Shown one piece after another: positions 54,591 through 64,000 of a stretch of 64,000 nt of DNA. Positions within the stretch are counted from its first letter, which is position 1; the number at the start of each line of letters is the position of its first letter. The stretch is taken from the NCBI RefSeq assembly GCF_022581195.2, contig NC_061469.1, positions 3,782,001 through 3,846,000 on the forward strand. Direction: 5' to 3'. The translations under genes and the position numbers were made by a program. The notes beneath the pieces are model-generated. The model did no database searches. It was not told the origin of the DNA and saw nothing but the letters and a program-made list of their open reading frames with translations. This stretch comes from Helicoverpa zea (Eukaryota; Arthropoda; Insecta; Lepidoptera; Noctuidae).

Positions 54591-54670
54591 TGCCAGTAGC
54601 TTGAGCATTTTGAGGCACATGCGCGGGTTACATGCGTTTTAAAGTGCGGTGACCCGCGCATGTACCAAAG
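54573..54670. mobile_element. Possible GC-rich TIR element fragment
   Basis: Starts TTA|GGGTGCATCTACACGG, like the terminus at 1613 (TTA|GGGTGCGTCCACAT), and contains an inverted gcgcgggt..acccgcgc pair. The right end is not visible. Confidence 0.4.
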
Positions 54671-55164
54671 CAAAATACAGATGGAAAGCTTTTGGGAAAT
54701 TGATTATTTTGAAAAACCCGTTAAGACTACGATTCTGACATTGCGATATAAGATGAACGGTTTAATGATCTATGTAATGTAGAAAAGCGGTTCCTTTTCA
54801 TCATCATAGTACCAAGATATTTCGCTGGGAGTGAAAACTGGTACAATACACCAGACTCTCCTCTAATATTAGTAGTTATATAGTCCAGATACTAACCGAG
54901 CTTGGCCATGCAAAACCTCTTGTTAGAATATTATAAATCTGGCACAAAATAGTTAAATATTTCGCACGGTAGGCGTTTGAGTGACCATCTGCTGCGGCGC
55001 TGTGAAGCGTATTTTCGTTTCTCGCTTGAAGAAATATTTGTACGAGAGTTGTAGATATCTAGCTGTAGATAAGTATTTGGTTTTATAGTCAGAAACTAAA
55101 TATTGTTTTGTTAAAAGAACCTGTATACAAAACACAGAAAAAAATGTTATGTAATAAGAGTACC
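54671..55164. other. Intergenic, nothing recognised
   Basis: AT-rich. Confidence 0.4.
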
Positions 55165-55166
55165 TA

Positions 55167-55345
55167 CCGCACACTACAAACTTTTAGTCGATAGTTTGAT
55201 TAGGCTCATAGATTAATGATTGTCCACACATTACAATGATCGGTTATTTAGCCGATACTAGATCTACTGGAAACTTTGATTGGAATCAAGATTTTCTGTT
55301 AAAAAAATTGCCAAACTGTTGGCTGACTGTTCCGTCTACTGTCAG
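55167..55345. mobile_element. MITE family G copy
   Basis: Starts cgcacactacaaacttttag and ends gttggctgactgttccgtct, with ggctcatagattaatgattg and cattacaatgatcggttatt inside. Confidence 0.6.
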
Positions 55346-55890
55346 GGCTTTACGTCAGGACATGTTGACAAAGCAACTAGTTTGAAGTTTTTTAAGCACC
55401 TGAAAACCCCCAATCGCAGTAAAACATTTGTCTTTAACTTTTCTAAAAGCCACAGATTTTTAATTACTTACTCTAAATCATTACAATAATGAAAAAATAA
55501 TGACAGCTTCACCTCAAGCTCATGAAAAACAATAAAAACCACTTTAACATTCAGAACACGGTTCACGTCATGTCCCGTCAGAAGTTGTATATTGTCAGAA
55601 CAAAGTTCTGAAGAGAGACATTTATTAAGGGGAAAGTTTCGCGCAAAAGATAAGGAGATAATATAAAAAACAAATGTGAAAGCAAATTCTGATGGTTCGG
55701 AAGTAAACAGGGAAGGAAAACAACCATTTGTTAAGAAATGTTTCTGTTTAGAACAAGGAAAATACGTACACATACATGTGGGTATAATATATTAGATGTA
55801 CTTATAACTTTTTTACTATAGGTATGTAAGCACCTACCTACAATTAAAACTTAAATTGAAACTTGCATGGTAATATCTTAAAAAGAAAAA
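55346..55890. other. Intergenic, nothing recognised
   Basis: AT-rich; frames on either strand lack protein signatures. Confidence 0.4.
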
Positions 55891-55892
55891 TA

Positions 55893-56310
55893 CTAGCTGT
55901 TCCTCGCGGCTCCACTTGACCCGGGGGTACCACTACTTCCTGCACCAGGATAAAAGTAGTCTGCAGCCATACTAATAGTGGCCTAAGTAGGTATATCTTT
56001 TTCCAAGCTTTAGACCTAGACTCTAGCAGCCTTACTTATAAACGTGAATTAATATAAGTAATACTTAAGGGCTGTTTAAGAAAATTCTTACTTATAAACG
56101 TTGCTTAAGCATGTCTTAACTAACATTTAATCACTACTTAAGACTTTAAGTAGTGATTAGTTAAATGTTGCTTAGAAGGTGATTAGAGATTTTATAAGTA
56201 AGGGGGTAGAAGTCTAGACCTTATCTGTGACTACTTTAAAAATCGCTAAATCAGTTTTGTCGTGAAAGCTCGACAGACAGATAGAGTTACTTTGGCATTT
56301 ATGATGTAAG
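55893..56310 (-). mobile_element. Helitron-like element interrupted by a hairpin sequence
   Basis: Minus-strand end CTAGT at 55893-55897 with cgaggaacag stem text; the other part (gacagacagatagagttact) lies at 56270-56300. Between them (about 56025-56215) is an insertion rich in cttacttataaacgt and ttaagtagtgatta repeats with a hairpin at 56117-56175. Confidence 0.5.
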
Positions 56311-57288
56311 TCATAAGTGACGATTAAAAGTACAATTTCTAAAGGCGAGAGTATTTACTACTGAAAGTAACACAAAAACATTTTGATTCTCGTTCCATTC
56401 AAAACATTGAAAGCTCACTCTTAAAAATGTATGCAACTTTATTTTGCAAAATGTCCGAGTATTATTCAAAAATATGAGTAAGTAAATAAATATTTAAAAG
56501 TAAATTCAATGCAAACACTCGGTGGACATCAACAGTGTGAAAAAACAGAAATAAATAAAACAACGTGAATGCTGGTCGCTTGGTTTTAGCTTAACTTGTA
56601 TGAAAACATCCAAAATATGCAGATTCTTTAGTTGTCAGATTATAAATAGAAAATGTAGGTAAAACTGAGGGAAAATTATTTTCAAGTTTTTGTGTTAAAG
56701 TAACCAAAACATGCCTCTGCTATTCTCGAAATACTTATGTGTTAAATCTATACTAATATCATAAATGTGAAGAGTAGGTATATTCGTATTTTCTATACTC
56801 TTAGGAAATTGTAAACCGATTACATTAACAAGTTTTTCAGTAGGTATTTGATAGCCTATTTTTATCGAGGAAGGCTTTTCGACTAGGAGTTTTTATTATG
56901 GACACTAGTAGGGAATAGGAACATTAGGCAGTACATAGCTAAAGAAACAGCTAATAAAAACAAAGGTTCCTACACAATATCAAATTCCAATCTATCAAGG
57001 CAAATGAGAATGTACTAATCAAAATTAGTTTCTCGGATGACGTCACGAGAAGATTACAAACCACTCGAGCGCTCCCGCATAATAGTGCTAGTGTTATCCA
57101 ATCAGGGAACAATGATATGAACAGCTTGGCGCAGCTGAGGATCTTGATTATGGAAATTGATTTTCTATTAATTTTGGGCATATTTTAGTCTGTGTAAGAG
57201 AAGTTCTAAAGGTAGGTGATAGCGAAATTTAAATTCAGTGGAATTTAAACTCTCTAAAAGTAATATCACATTCCTGCCATCTGCATCT
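56311..57288. other. Intergenic, nothing recognised
   Basis: AT-rich, no supported gene. Confidence 0.4.
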
Positions 57289-57289
57289 T

Positions 57290-57440
57290 GAGGAAGCTGC
57301 TTGCCTGGATAAAAATTAAACTATTGCCTTTCTCGACCTTTAGACTATGTCTGTACCAAATTTCATTTAATTCGGGTCTGTAGATTTGGCGTGAAAGCGT
57401 CACAGACATAGTTACTTTCGCATTTACCTGTATCTATGTC
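57290..57440 (-). mobile_element. Helitron-like fragment
   Basis: Contains atgtctgtaccaaatttcat, ggcgtgaaagcgtcacagac and tagttactttcgcatttacc, the reversed Helitron-repeat order. Confidence 0.5.
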
Positions 57441-58707
57441 AAGCATAAGGTCACATCAACGGATGAAAAATAGTTACATATATGGAATTAGTATTGTATT
57501 ACGAAGTGTTAGCAAAGTTTAGATACTAATATCGCCTCGCGTATATGCCTGTCATCCTATCAAAAGACAATACGTAGACAGCTGTTTTTAATCTCGCTCG
57601 CTTCACGGATTTATTTAACAGTGCGAGGATATTGCTATTTTTCCGCCGTACTTATGTATTATGCTATACAATATGTTGCAAAGATAAATATCGCATACCA
57701 GAAAGCTTGATGATCCTTTTCTAAGAATTTGATAAGGCTACTTTGTTTTGTTTCTTATGAGTTGGTACTTTCCTAAAAAAAAAATTGTGTCAATTGTTTG
57801 ATTTTTTAAGTTAAAAGTTATGTTGACAAATTCTGTAACTGTAAAAACGTTTTTTTGACATACATAGTACAGAGATTATATGAAAGCATAATGTCTAACA
57901 AGTTCACACATCCAGATGAAAAAGTAACCTTAAAACCTTCTTCGATATAAAGGCATCTAATACTGCAAGATTTTCATAATCAGACAGAATTTCAGATTTA
58001 TAACATTACATTTCATAACATATAGAAAAAACTACACCTTTTGAACACACTTGGTCACAACATGTTCTGCGTACAAAATCAAGTTAAATCACGCTTCATA
58101 AGGTACGGCCTGGTGACAGACTGTTGCTCAGAAGTCTTAAAATTATTGTCCAATTTTTTCCAATTGCTTACGGAACCCTAAAAACTATTCCTTTCACCTC
58201 ACCTTGTCACAACAAATTCCCTCTACAAAATTTGTAACACCTACTTCTATTAACGAGGTTGTCAAAGGAATTTCACGTTCGACCAGCGATGATGCTGTCA
58301 ATATAATGACCATGATCAGACTTGCCTGTCAGACCTTTTGCTAGGCGTCTGACAGGTGCTTACGGATGACGTCACAACTTAATTAACTTGTTACACCCCT
58401 TATTTTCTGGGTGAATGAAGGGTAAAGATGTTTGGTACAATGTAGCTGGGCTTAGGTTGTTGGTAGGTATTAGAAAGGCTGATTTTGATAGAAAATATTT
58501 TAGTATTAAGAAATATTACGTAATTTAAAGGAACTATACCCAAAAGGAGGAATGTTGTTTTGTCGAAATAATTTTTTCATAAGCTTCTTTTTCGTCAAAA
58601 TAATGTAGAGATACAGCTCAATATCTTTACCCTGTTAGAATCTAATCTATCAAAAAAATACTTAAAAGGTAGCAACGATACGACTACATAGGTATTATTT
58701 TATTTAT
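57441..58707. other. Intergenic, nothing recognised
   Basis: AT-rich, no supported feature. Confidence 0.4.
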
Positions 58708-58710
58708 TAC

Positions 58711-58900
58711 TAGCCGTTTGACCCGCATCCCGTGGGAGCTACTGCCCGCACCGCAATAAAATATAGTCTATGTTACTCGCAGATAATATAGCTTTCTAAT
58801 GGTGAAAGAATATTTAAAATCGGTCCAGTAGTTTTTGAGTTTATCCATTACAACCAAACAAACAAACAAACACAGTTTTCCTCTTTATAATATTAGTATA
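58711..58900 (-). mobile_element. Helitron (Lep1-type) 3' part
   Basis: Minus-strand CTAGT end, cacgggatgcgggtcaaacg stem, atagactatattttattgcg and a tttgtttgtttgtttggttg tract. Open frames over it are not genes. Confidence 0.65.
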
Positions 58901-59290
58901 GACATAACATCTAACAATACAGCTTATAAAATAATCTGGAGCCACAGGCGTACTGTCACAGTGGTTATCATAGACGGAGAGCTTAATCTATTCGAAGTAT
59001 GTCAATGGGTCATGGGGGTGGTAAGAGACACAGTCCATTTTAACTGGTAAAAAGTCCTCAAAATCTGTTTATAATATTTCCTTTGTAATCACTGAACAGT
59101 ACATAGATACGCGTGGAGAAAGTAGTATCTATTTTAAAAGTAAGTAAATCAATAATTGAAAGTATAATTCCTAAAATTACCTAGCTCCTAATAATAAAGC
59201 GTTACATTTTAAAACCCTAAACACCATAAAAATAATAATAATAATCGTTCTTTGTGAAAATAAATTGTTTTTCTTTCTTCTTTCTTTCTA
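58901..59290. other. Flank of the gene B terminal-exon repeat
   Basis: From about 59040 the sequence (tttcctttgtaatcactgaa, cagtacatagat) resembles that at about 59440 (tgtcctttgtaatcgcttga, cagtacatactg), so the tandem repeat unit includes non-coding flank. Confidence 0.5.
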
Positions 59291-59292
59291 TC

Positions 59293-59397
59293 TTATTTTG
59301 CAGCGGCAGGCGTAGTAGTCGCGGCGGTCATTGTAGTCGGAGAGCTCGGTTTACTCGTACCCGACGTAGTAGAAGTCGAGTGAAACCCTTTCGACAT
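59293..59397 (-). pseudogene. Duplicate of gene B terminal exon, copy 1 (open)
   Basis: The frame runs from ATG 59397 to TAA 59293-59295 (34 codons): MSKGFHSTSTT, then the Thr/Ser/Pro stretch ending TTTPAAAK. The stretch from TSKPSSPTT to ATTT is the same as in gene B. The gene B Cys motif and the splice acceptor have no counterpart upstream. It could be an orphan exon or part of an undetected gene. Confidence 0.5.
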
Positions 59398-59631
59398 GGA
59401 GCGTTAATTTTTAAGTGACGAGAAAAAGCAAAACCAATTTATAATCTGTCCTTTGTAATCGCTTGACAGTACATACTGGAGGAGAAACTAGTATCTAATT
59501 AAAGAATGAAGCAATAGTTTAAAATGTTATTTAAAAACTGAGAAATTCATTTTTAAGTCGTCTAAAATGTAACATAGTTCCTAATAACACATTTAAAACC
59601 ATGAACATAATACGAATAAAGATAAAAATCC

Positions 59632-59743
59632 TTATTCTGCAGCCGCAGGCGTAGTAGTCGCAGCGGTCATTGTAGTCGGAGAGCTCGGTTTACTCGTAGT
59701 CGGAGAAGTCGGAGCCGTTGTAGTACTAAGTCGAGTGGGTCAT
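59632..59743 (-). pseudogene. Duplicate of gene B terminal exon, copy 2 (broken)
   Basis: The same Thr/Pro stretch, but the upstream part stops early (MTHST then TAG) by an indel relative to gene B. It ends TAAATTTP-type text as AAAE plus TAA. Flanks align to copies 1 and 3. Confidence 0.5.
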
Positions 59744-59979
59744 ATTTCTAAGTATGATAGGTATAAGATATGAAGGGTCAATTTTAAATAAAGAGAAGAA
59801 GTACAAACAATATACAAGTAACAATAAGTAAAGGATTGATTGTATATTTTCAAGGCGAAAGTAGTATTCTTAAAAAAAACAATTATTTGAAAAAGTCTTA
59901 AAAATATTACATATCTCCAAACTCTAAATCATGACTCATTCAAAATTACTTCAGAACTATATTACAAACATAAAAATTC

Positions 59980-61516
59980 TCATGCTGCAGCTTCAGCCGT
60001 AGTAGTCGCAGCGGTCATTGTAGTCGGAGAGCTCGGTTTACTCGTAGTCGGAGAAGTCGAAGCCGTTGTAGAGGATGTAGTTGAAGTCGAGTGGGACATG
60101 GGTAGGAGACATGAAGGGTCCAGGCCCTTGCATAGCAGGCATATTAACTGTGAAATTAATAAAATTATTGTCATAAATTATTTAATAATTATGGTAAAAA
60201 AATATGAAATGTTTTTTTTTGTTAATGTAAGAAAATAATACTCTGATAAACCATGTTGACAATTAGTTTGATTTCATTTAATGTGCAGGCACAAAATTTT
60301 TGGGTAATGAAATTACAAACTTTACACAATAGGTATCTTAAAAATGTATCCACTTCGAGAAATATTTTTTACACTTTTTAATAAGCCATGTCAAAAAAGT
60401 ATTTCGTCAAAATTGGCGTATTCTAACGGATATGACAAGTCTTACAAAATGCGTTGATTGGGAACCAAAACTGCACTATTGTAAATTGAAACAAAAGTTA
60501 ATATATATTTATTTTACATACCTTTTGACTGCGAGCTATTTGATTAAACCTATTGCAGATTGCAATATAGGATGATGGAGCTAACTTGATGCCTAGAGAA
60601 TAATAAATTAATAAATGTGGGTGTTTTAGTTTAGAAAAATATTAATTAAATACTGTACAAAGCTTGGACATGAATTATAAAAATCTTACCTCCTTGCAAC
60701 TGGTAGTGCCATTCCGGGGTATCTGCAAAGGTAAAGAATATTGCTGGTTTACAAAAAAAAAAATCGCTTGTATTAGGTATTGATTTAAGTACCTAACCAT
60801 TAGCTAAGGATCTTAAGTAACTGTCCTAAATTACCTAAAACTCAAACTGAATAAACTATTCTTCATTCAAAAGTAAAACAGTAGGTAGGTATCAAATTAC
60901 TTTGTTTTAAAAGTGACAAATAAAACAGTAATTGTTCCCATTAAGATTTAACTCACTGTAAGCAAAGTCAAAACAATAAACCGGATAGTATTGAATTACT
61001 GAAAACAAGAATTGACTGTTTATTACAAAGAATGAAGAATTAACAAACAGAACAATTAAAAAAAAGACACCTACATACTTTGACTTTGACTCATGATTGC
61101 CATATCTGCGTGGATTGCCATTATAATAAAATAATATTTTATTATTCAACCGGCGTAAGTGAAAATCTCAGAAATACACTTTTCCTCTACTTTTATTTAG
61201 TTTCTAGAAAGTAAAAGTCACACAGCATTTTCTATGTTTTTTCTTCTCTTACACTTACGAGGTTTCCACTCAAAGGCATCAATAAGGTCTTGATTTTAGC
61301 AATCTAAGTTGTCAAAAAGTCTATCATAATTAAGGCCCTGTATTTTCCACCGAAAACAAACCCACGAGAAACACAGCTAATTAAAATTCTCACAAAAGAA
61401 TAGGAAATCGTACCAAATAGAACAAAGAACTAACCTCGGTCTCTATCACTAGAATGGCCTGATATTGAATAAAGCAGAATTGTCAGATAGAACGTAGTCA
61501 CAAATAAAAACGCCAT
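59980..61516 (-). CDS. Gene B: secreted mucin-like protein from seven small exons, unrecognised
   Basis: Exons in order: 61435-61516, 61259-61288, 61079-61105, 60957-60998, 60690-60722, 60522-60592, 59980-60147 (82, 30, 27, 42, 33, 71, 168 nt; total 453 nt, 150 residues). All six introns are GT-AG, 80 to 374 bp. The first five junctions are phase 1, the last phase 0, and the frame is open throughout. Exon 1 encodes a signal peptide (MAFLFVTTFYLTILLYSISG). The middle exons encode short aromatic segments (FEWKP; QYYPVYCFDFAY; TPEWHYQL). The last exon has a Cys motif (LICLLCKGLDPSC), then about 40 residues nearly all Ser, Thr, Pro and Ala, suited to O-glycosylation. The acceptors of exons 2 and 3 are pyrimidine-poor; the other junctions are good. 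A TATA-like aatataag lies about 60 bp upstream of the ATG. No family recognised. Secretion is inferred; function unknown. Confidence 0.6.
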
Positions 61517-62100
61517 GGCTGGGTCTACGACTCTCGTCTAATGACAAAAAATCTGTAGAGCTGAGCTTTAGAAACTTATATTGTCTGGTGTCGTTAACGT
61601 TGGAAAACTGTGGATATGTCTTGTTATTATTTCTTTGAAATGTTTTTCTTATGGTGCCTTAAATATGTAAAATACAGTGTCAGATGAAAATGTAAATAAT
61701 ATGAAAACGAAATAATTATGTAAAGTGTCAGTAAATAAAATGAAAATGTAAATTAAAAGGCACCGGATTTTTTTAACATACATTCACTTAATTTTTCATT
61801 TATGCTTAAATTGAAAAATTAAGTACATGCTGAAGATCCTGCAAGAAAGCATCATTTCGTTTCACTATATGGAACTTACAAATAATTTGTACTGAAAATG
61901 GATACGCATTCCACAATAAAACAACGACAATACATTTTCTTGTTATCTATTCAGTTTAAGTTCTTAACAGGTAGGTGTAACATAAAGATGTCTAATTTCC
62001 TTCGCCCAGTCAAATAAGACCCTTTACCTTTAATATTCTGTAAGATATGACGGGTCTTCAAATTCTGGTGGTAAACCGTAACGATCCGAGGCGACTAATG
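61517..62100. other. Upstream of gene B
   Basis: AT-rich. On the minus strand gacaatataag (about 61574-61584) precedes gtcatta (about 61539-61545) by 30-35 nt, a possible TATA/initiator pair for gene B. Nothing else recognised. Confidence 0.35.
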
Positions 62101-62177
62101 GCTTAAGGCCGATCCCTATATCTTATCCATCTGTTGTTTTGCTAACTAGAGATAGAAATTTGACATTACTTAAATAA

Positions 62178-62798
62178 ATAATGTCGGGGCACTTTTCACA
62201 CACGGTCGGTTAGCCCCATGGTAAGTTATGAATTAAATTGTGTTATGGGTGCTAACACAACTGATAAACTACATACATATAGCTACATATATACATATTT
62301 ATAAATACATATTATAACACCCAGTGCCTGCCTGGTTGGTCTAGCTGTCGCAAGTGCGGCTGCTGAGCACGAGGTCTCGGGTTCGATTCCCGAGTCGGGC
62401 CGAAATCGCTTTGTGGGTTTTGAAGACTTTCACAAAGCAGCCCGGAGCCTGGAAGCTGGTGATTGATACACCCGTGCATCGGAGAGCACGTAAATGTCGG
62501 TCCTGCGCCTTATCTCTCTCCGGTCGTGTCGGATTACCGTCCCATCGGGCTATGAGAGTGAAGGAATAGTGAGTGCACCTGTGTCTGCGCAAATGCTCGT
62601 GCACTATAATATGTCCTGCGCAGTTGGCTAATCTCCTTACATGAGAACAGCCGCCGTAGCCGATAATCGGCTAGGAGGACATCATCATCATCATAACACC
62701 CAGACCACGGCCAACAAGCATGCTCATCATACAAATGTCGACCGAACCGGGAATCGAACCCGGGACCTCAGGTTCCATTGCACCGTCGAAGTCGTCAA
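62178..62798 (-). repeat. SINE-1 copy split by SINE-2
   Basis: Tail part 62178-62324, head part 62693-62798, separated by the SINE-2 insertion. The head has a deletion removing part of the tRNA-like region relative to the 13932 copy. Confidence 0.8.
62325..62692 (+). repeat. SINE-2, full length with 11-bp TSD
   Basis: tRNA-like head (tggtctagctgtcgcaagtg; B box gggttcgattcccga), the cgaaatcgctttgtggg block, then the gcgcaaatgctcgtgcac region and gctaggaggacatcatcatc tail. ATAACACCCAG is duplicated at 62314-62324 and 62693-62703. Open frames read across it are not genes. Confidence 0.9.
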
Positions 62799-62878
62799 AT
62801 GACTTGTAAGGAGCTAAAGTCAAAATTCTATCTCTAGTAAGCCAACTAAAAGATAGATTGGTTATTGGGATCGGCCTC

Positions 62879-63645
62879 AAGCTTATTGCAGATTGTCACG
62901 CACTTCAGAGATTACATGTAATGTTATTTTTATTTTATGAGTCAAAATGCTGTCTGGAAACTGGGTCGCCTTGTTTGCAATGACGTTTATTTGTTTGTCA
63001 CGATTTGTGTCTGGTTTACAGCTTTTACGTTCAAGTGGTGTAGTGTTGTGGTCTGTTATCTATGTTGTTACTAGTTTCACTGATATACTATTGCGGTAAC
63101 CATAAGATAGAGTATAGAAGGACTAGCTTTTGTTGCAATATAATATTTATTACAGGTTTTTTTTTTCATATAATGTTTTTCATCGATATACTTCCTCACT
63201 CTTTTGTCTCATAGCTCGTTCTACTTTCAGTATTGAATGTAGTTGAATGATTAATGCATGTATCATTTTGTACTCGCTTACTTGAGCTATCCTCGGCATT
63301 ACCTAAGTTTTAAAAATGATTTCAGTTAAATTCGTTTTTATATTATATTCCGTAGCCTTTGATTGTTTAATATCTCCATAATGTCTATCTTATTTTAACA
63401 AAATATTGACCAGAAAATTTTTATTGCTCTATGTTCCTTTATTTACTTTTTTTCATAATACCAAGTGAGAAAACATTGTTCACTTTATCCACAACAGAGT
63501 TTAAGTAAATAAACAGTCTTTACAACTGAAATAAATCAAAGCGACTTCAAGTGAAAGTCACACAAACGTTGCAAGGCATACAAGAATCGTTTGTGATGCA
63601 AATTAAATTCGATTCACTGAAATAGCCTTATTTTCATTCAATGGT
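62879..63645. other. Intergenic, nothing recognised
   Basis: AT-rich, no supported feature. Confidence 0.4.
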
Positions 63646-63978
63646 TTGAGCCACGGAGGAAGGAAAGATAGCGGAGATGCCATTAGGAAGCTAGGTCAGG
63701 CGCCTTGTTGTAGGTCAAGTAACATATGGCGTGATCGGTTACTACAACTGAGGAGACGTTCGGGTTCCTTGTCAAATCAAAACTAATCAAATGTCAAGGA
63801 TTAGTCTTGATTAATTGGACATTTTATGTTGAGAATAATGGGCGGGTCCTAAAGAAAGCGTATGAGGGTGGAGCTAATAACATTCCTCTTACCCCGAACG
63901 CCCGATTTTTGGCGCGGTTCTTACGAGATTTTCCGTTATGTCATCTCCGCTAGTCATTGTGTTCTCCATGATTCAAGC
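63646..63978. mobile_element. TIR element, family M
   Basis: Left end ttgagccacggaggaaggaa..tagcggagatgccatt, right end the complement (actagcggagatgacataac..atggag). Closest relative of the element in gene C exon 2. At the position of gene C's splice site (aaggtaggt) this copy reads gaagctaggt, so it lacks the GT donor. Confidence 0.7.
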
Positions 63979-64000
63979 CTTTAGTACCTTCAAATGTCAA

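Larger units (their letters stand above)
62104..62878. mobile_element. TIR element hosting nested SINEs
   Basis: Imperfect inverted ends: left aaggccgatccctatatctt then ctaactagagatagaaattt; right the complement (taccaatc..gggatcggcctc). Host of the SINE-1 copy, itself host of SINE-2. The element's own sequence outside the SINEs is only about 150 bp. Confidence 0.6.

Overview
The window looks like a gene-poor, AT-rich stretch of a moth genome (Lepidoptera, probably a noctuid-like lineage). This rests on the repeat content: Helitron tails ending in CTAGT behind a gcgggcggaag-type stem, three tRNA-headed SINE families, RTE-type LINE tails with the CACTGCTGG..AGGCCTC block and (TCA)n ends, a Jockey LINE, and many short TIR elements. 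I see no prokaryotic features, no rRNA, and no tRNA that is more than a SINE head.

Layout: 1-18 kb is repeats and decayed DNA, including a GC-rich TTA-flanked foldback (1438-2016), a SINE (9145-9536), SINE-1 (13932-14196) and a 1.3-kb TA-flanked TIR element carrying a dead gene (15199-16500). 18.4-19.7 kb holds the last two exons of gene A on +. 23.6-26.1 kb has a Helitron, a deleted mariner, a 575-bp TIR element with a MADF-like fragment, and a TIR copy split by a SINE. 29.5-32.1 kb is a Jockey LINE, 5' truncated but with an uninterrupted reverse transcriptase ORF. 34.9-36.7 kb is a roughly 640-bp tandem triplication, followed by the TATA box and signal-peptide exon of gene C (+).

Gene C's 15.9-kb first intron contains a 5.9-kb LTR element (187-bp LTRs, 5-bp TSD) with no gag-pol but two internal minisatellites. 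That element sits inside a GC-rich foldback element. The intron also holds a LINE fragment with a 15-bp TSD and a second GC-rich TTA-flanked element. Gene C exon 2 runs into a TIR element that supplies its last codons and its 5' splice site; exon 3 and a poly(A) signal lie near 54.2-54.3 kb. 59.3-61.5 kb is gene B on -, seven small exons for a secreted 150-residue protein, with two extra tandem copies of its last exon downstream. 62.1-62.9 kb is a three-level nest of elements.

Genes A, B and C appear to be small, secreted or mucin-like proteins assembled from short exons joined mostly in phase 1. None of them is caught by simple ORF calling. I do not recognise them; their shared architecture is the most interesting biology here, followed by the coding-free LTR element and the exonised TIR element. 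Gene models were read by eye from splice signals, phase and open frame, without transcript data.
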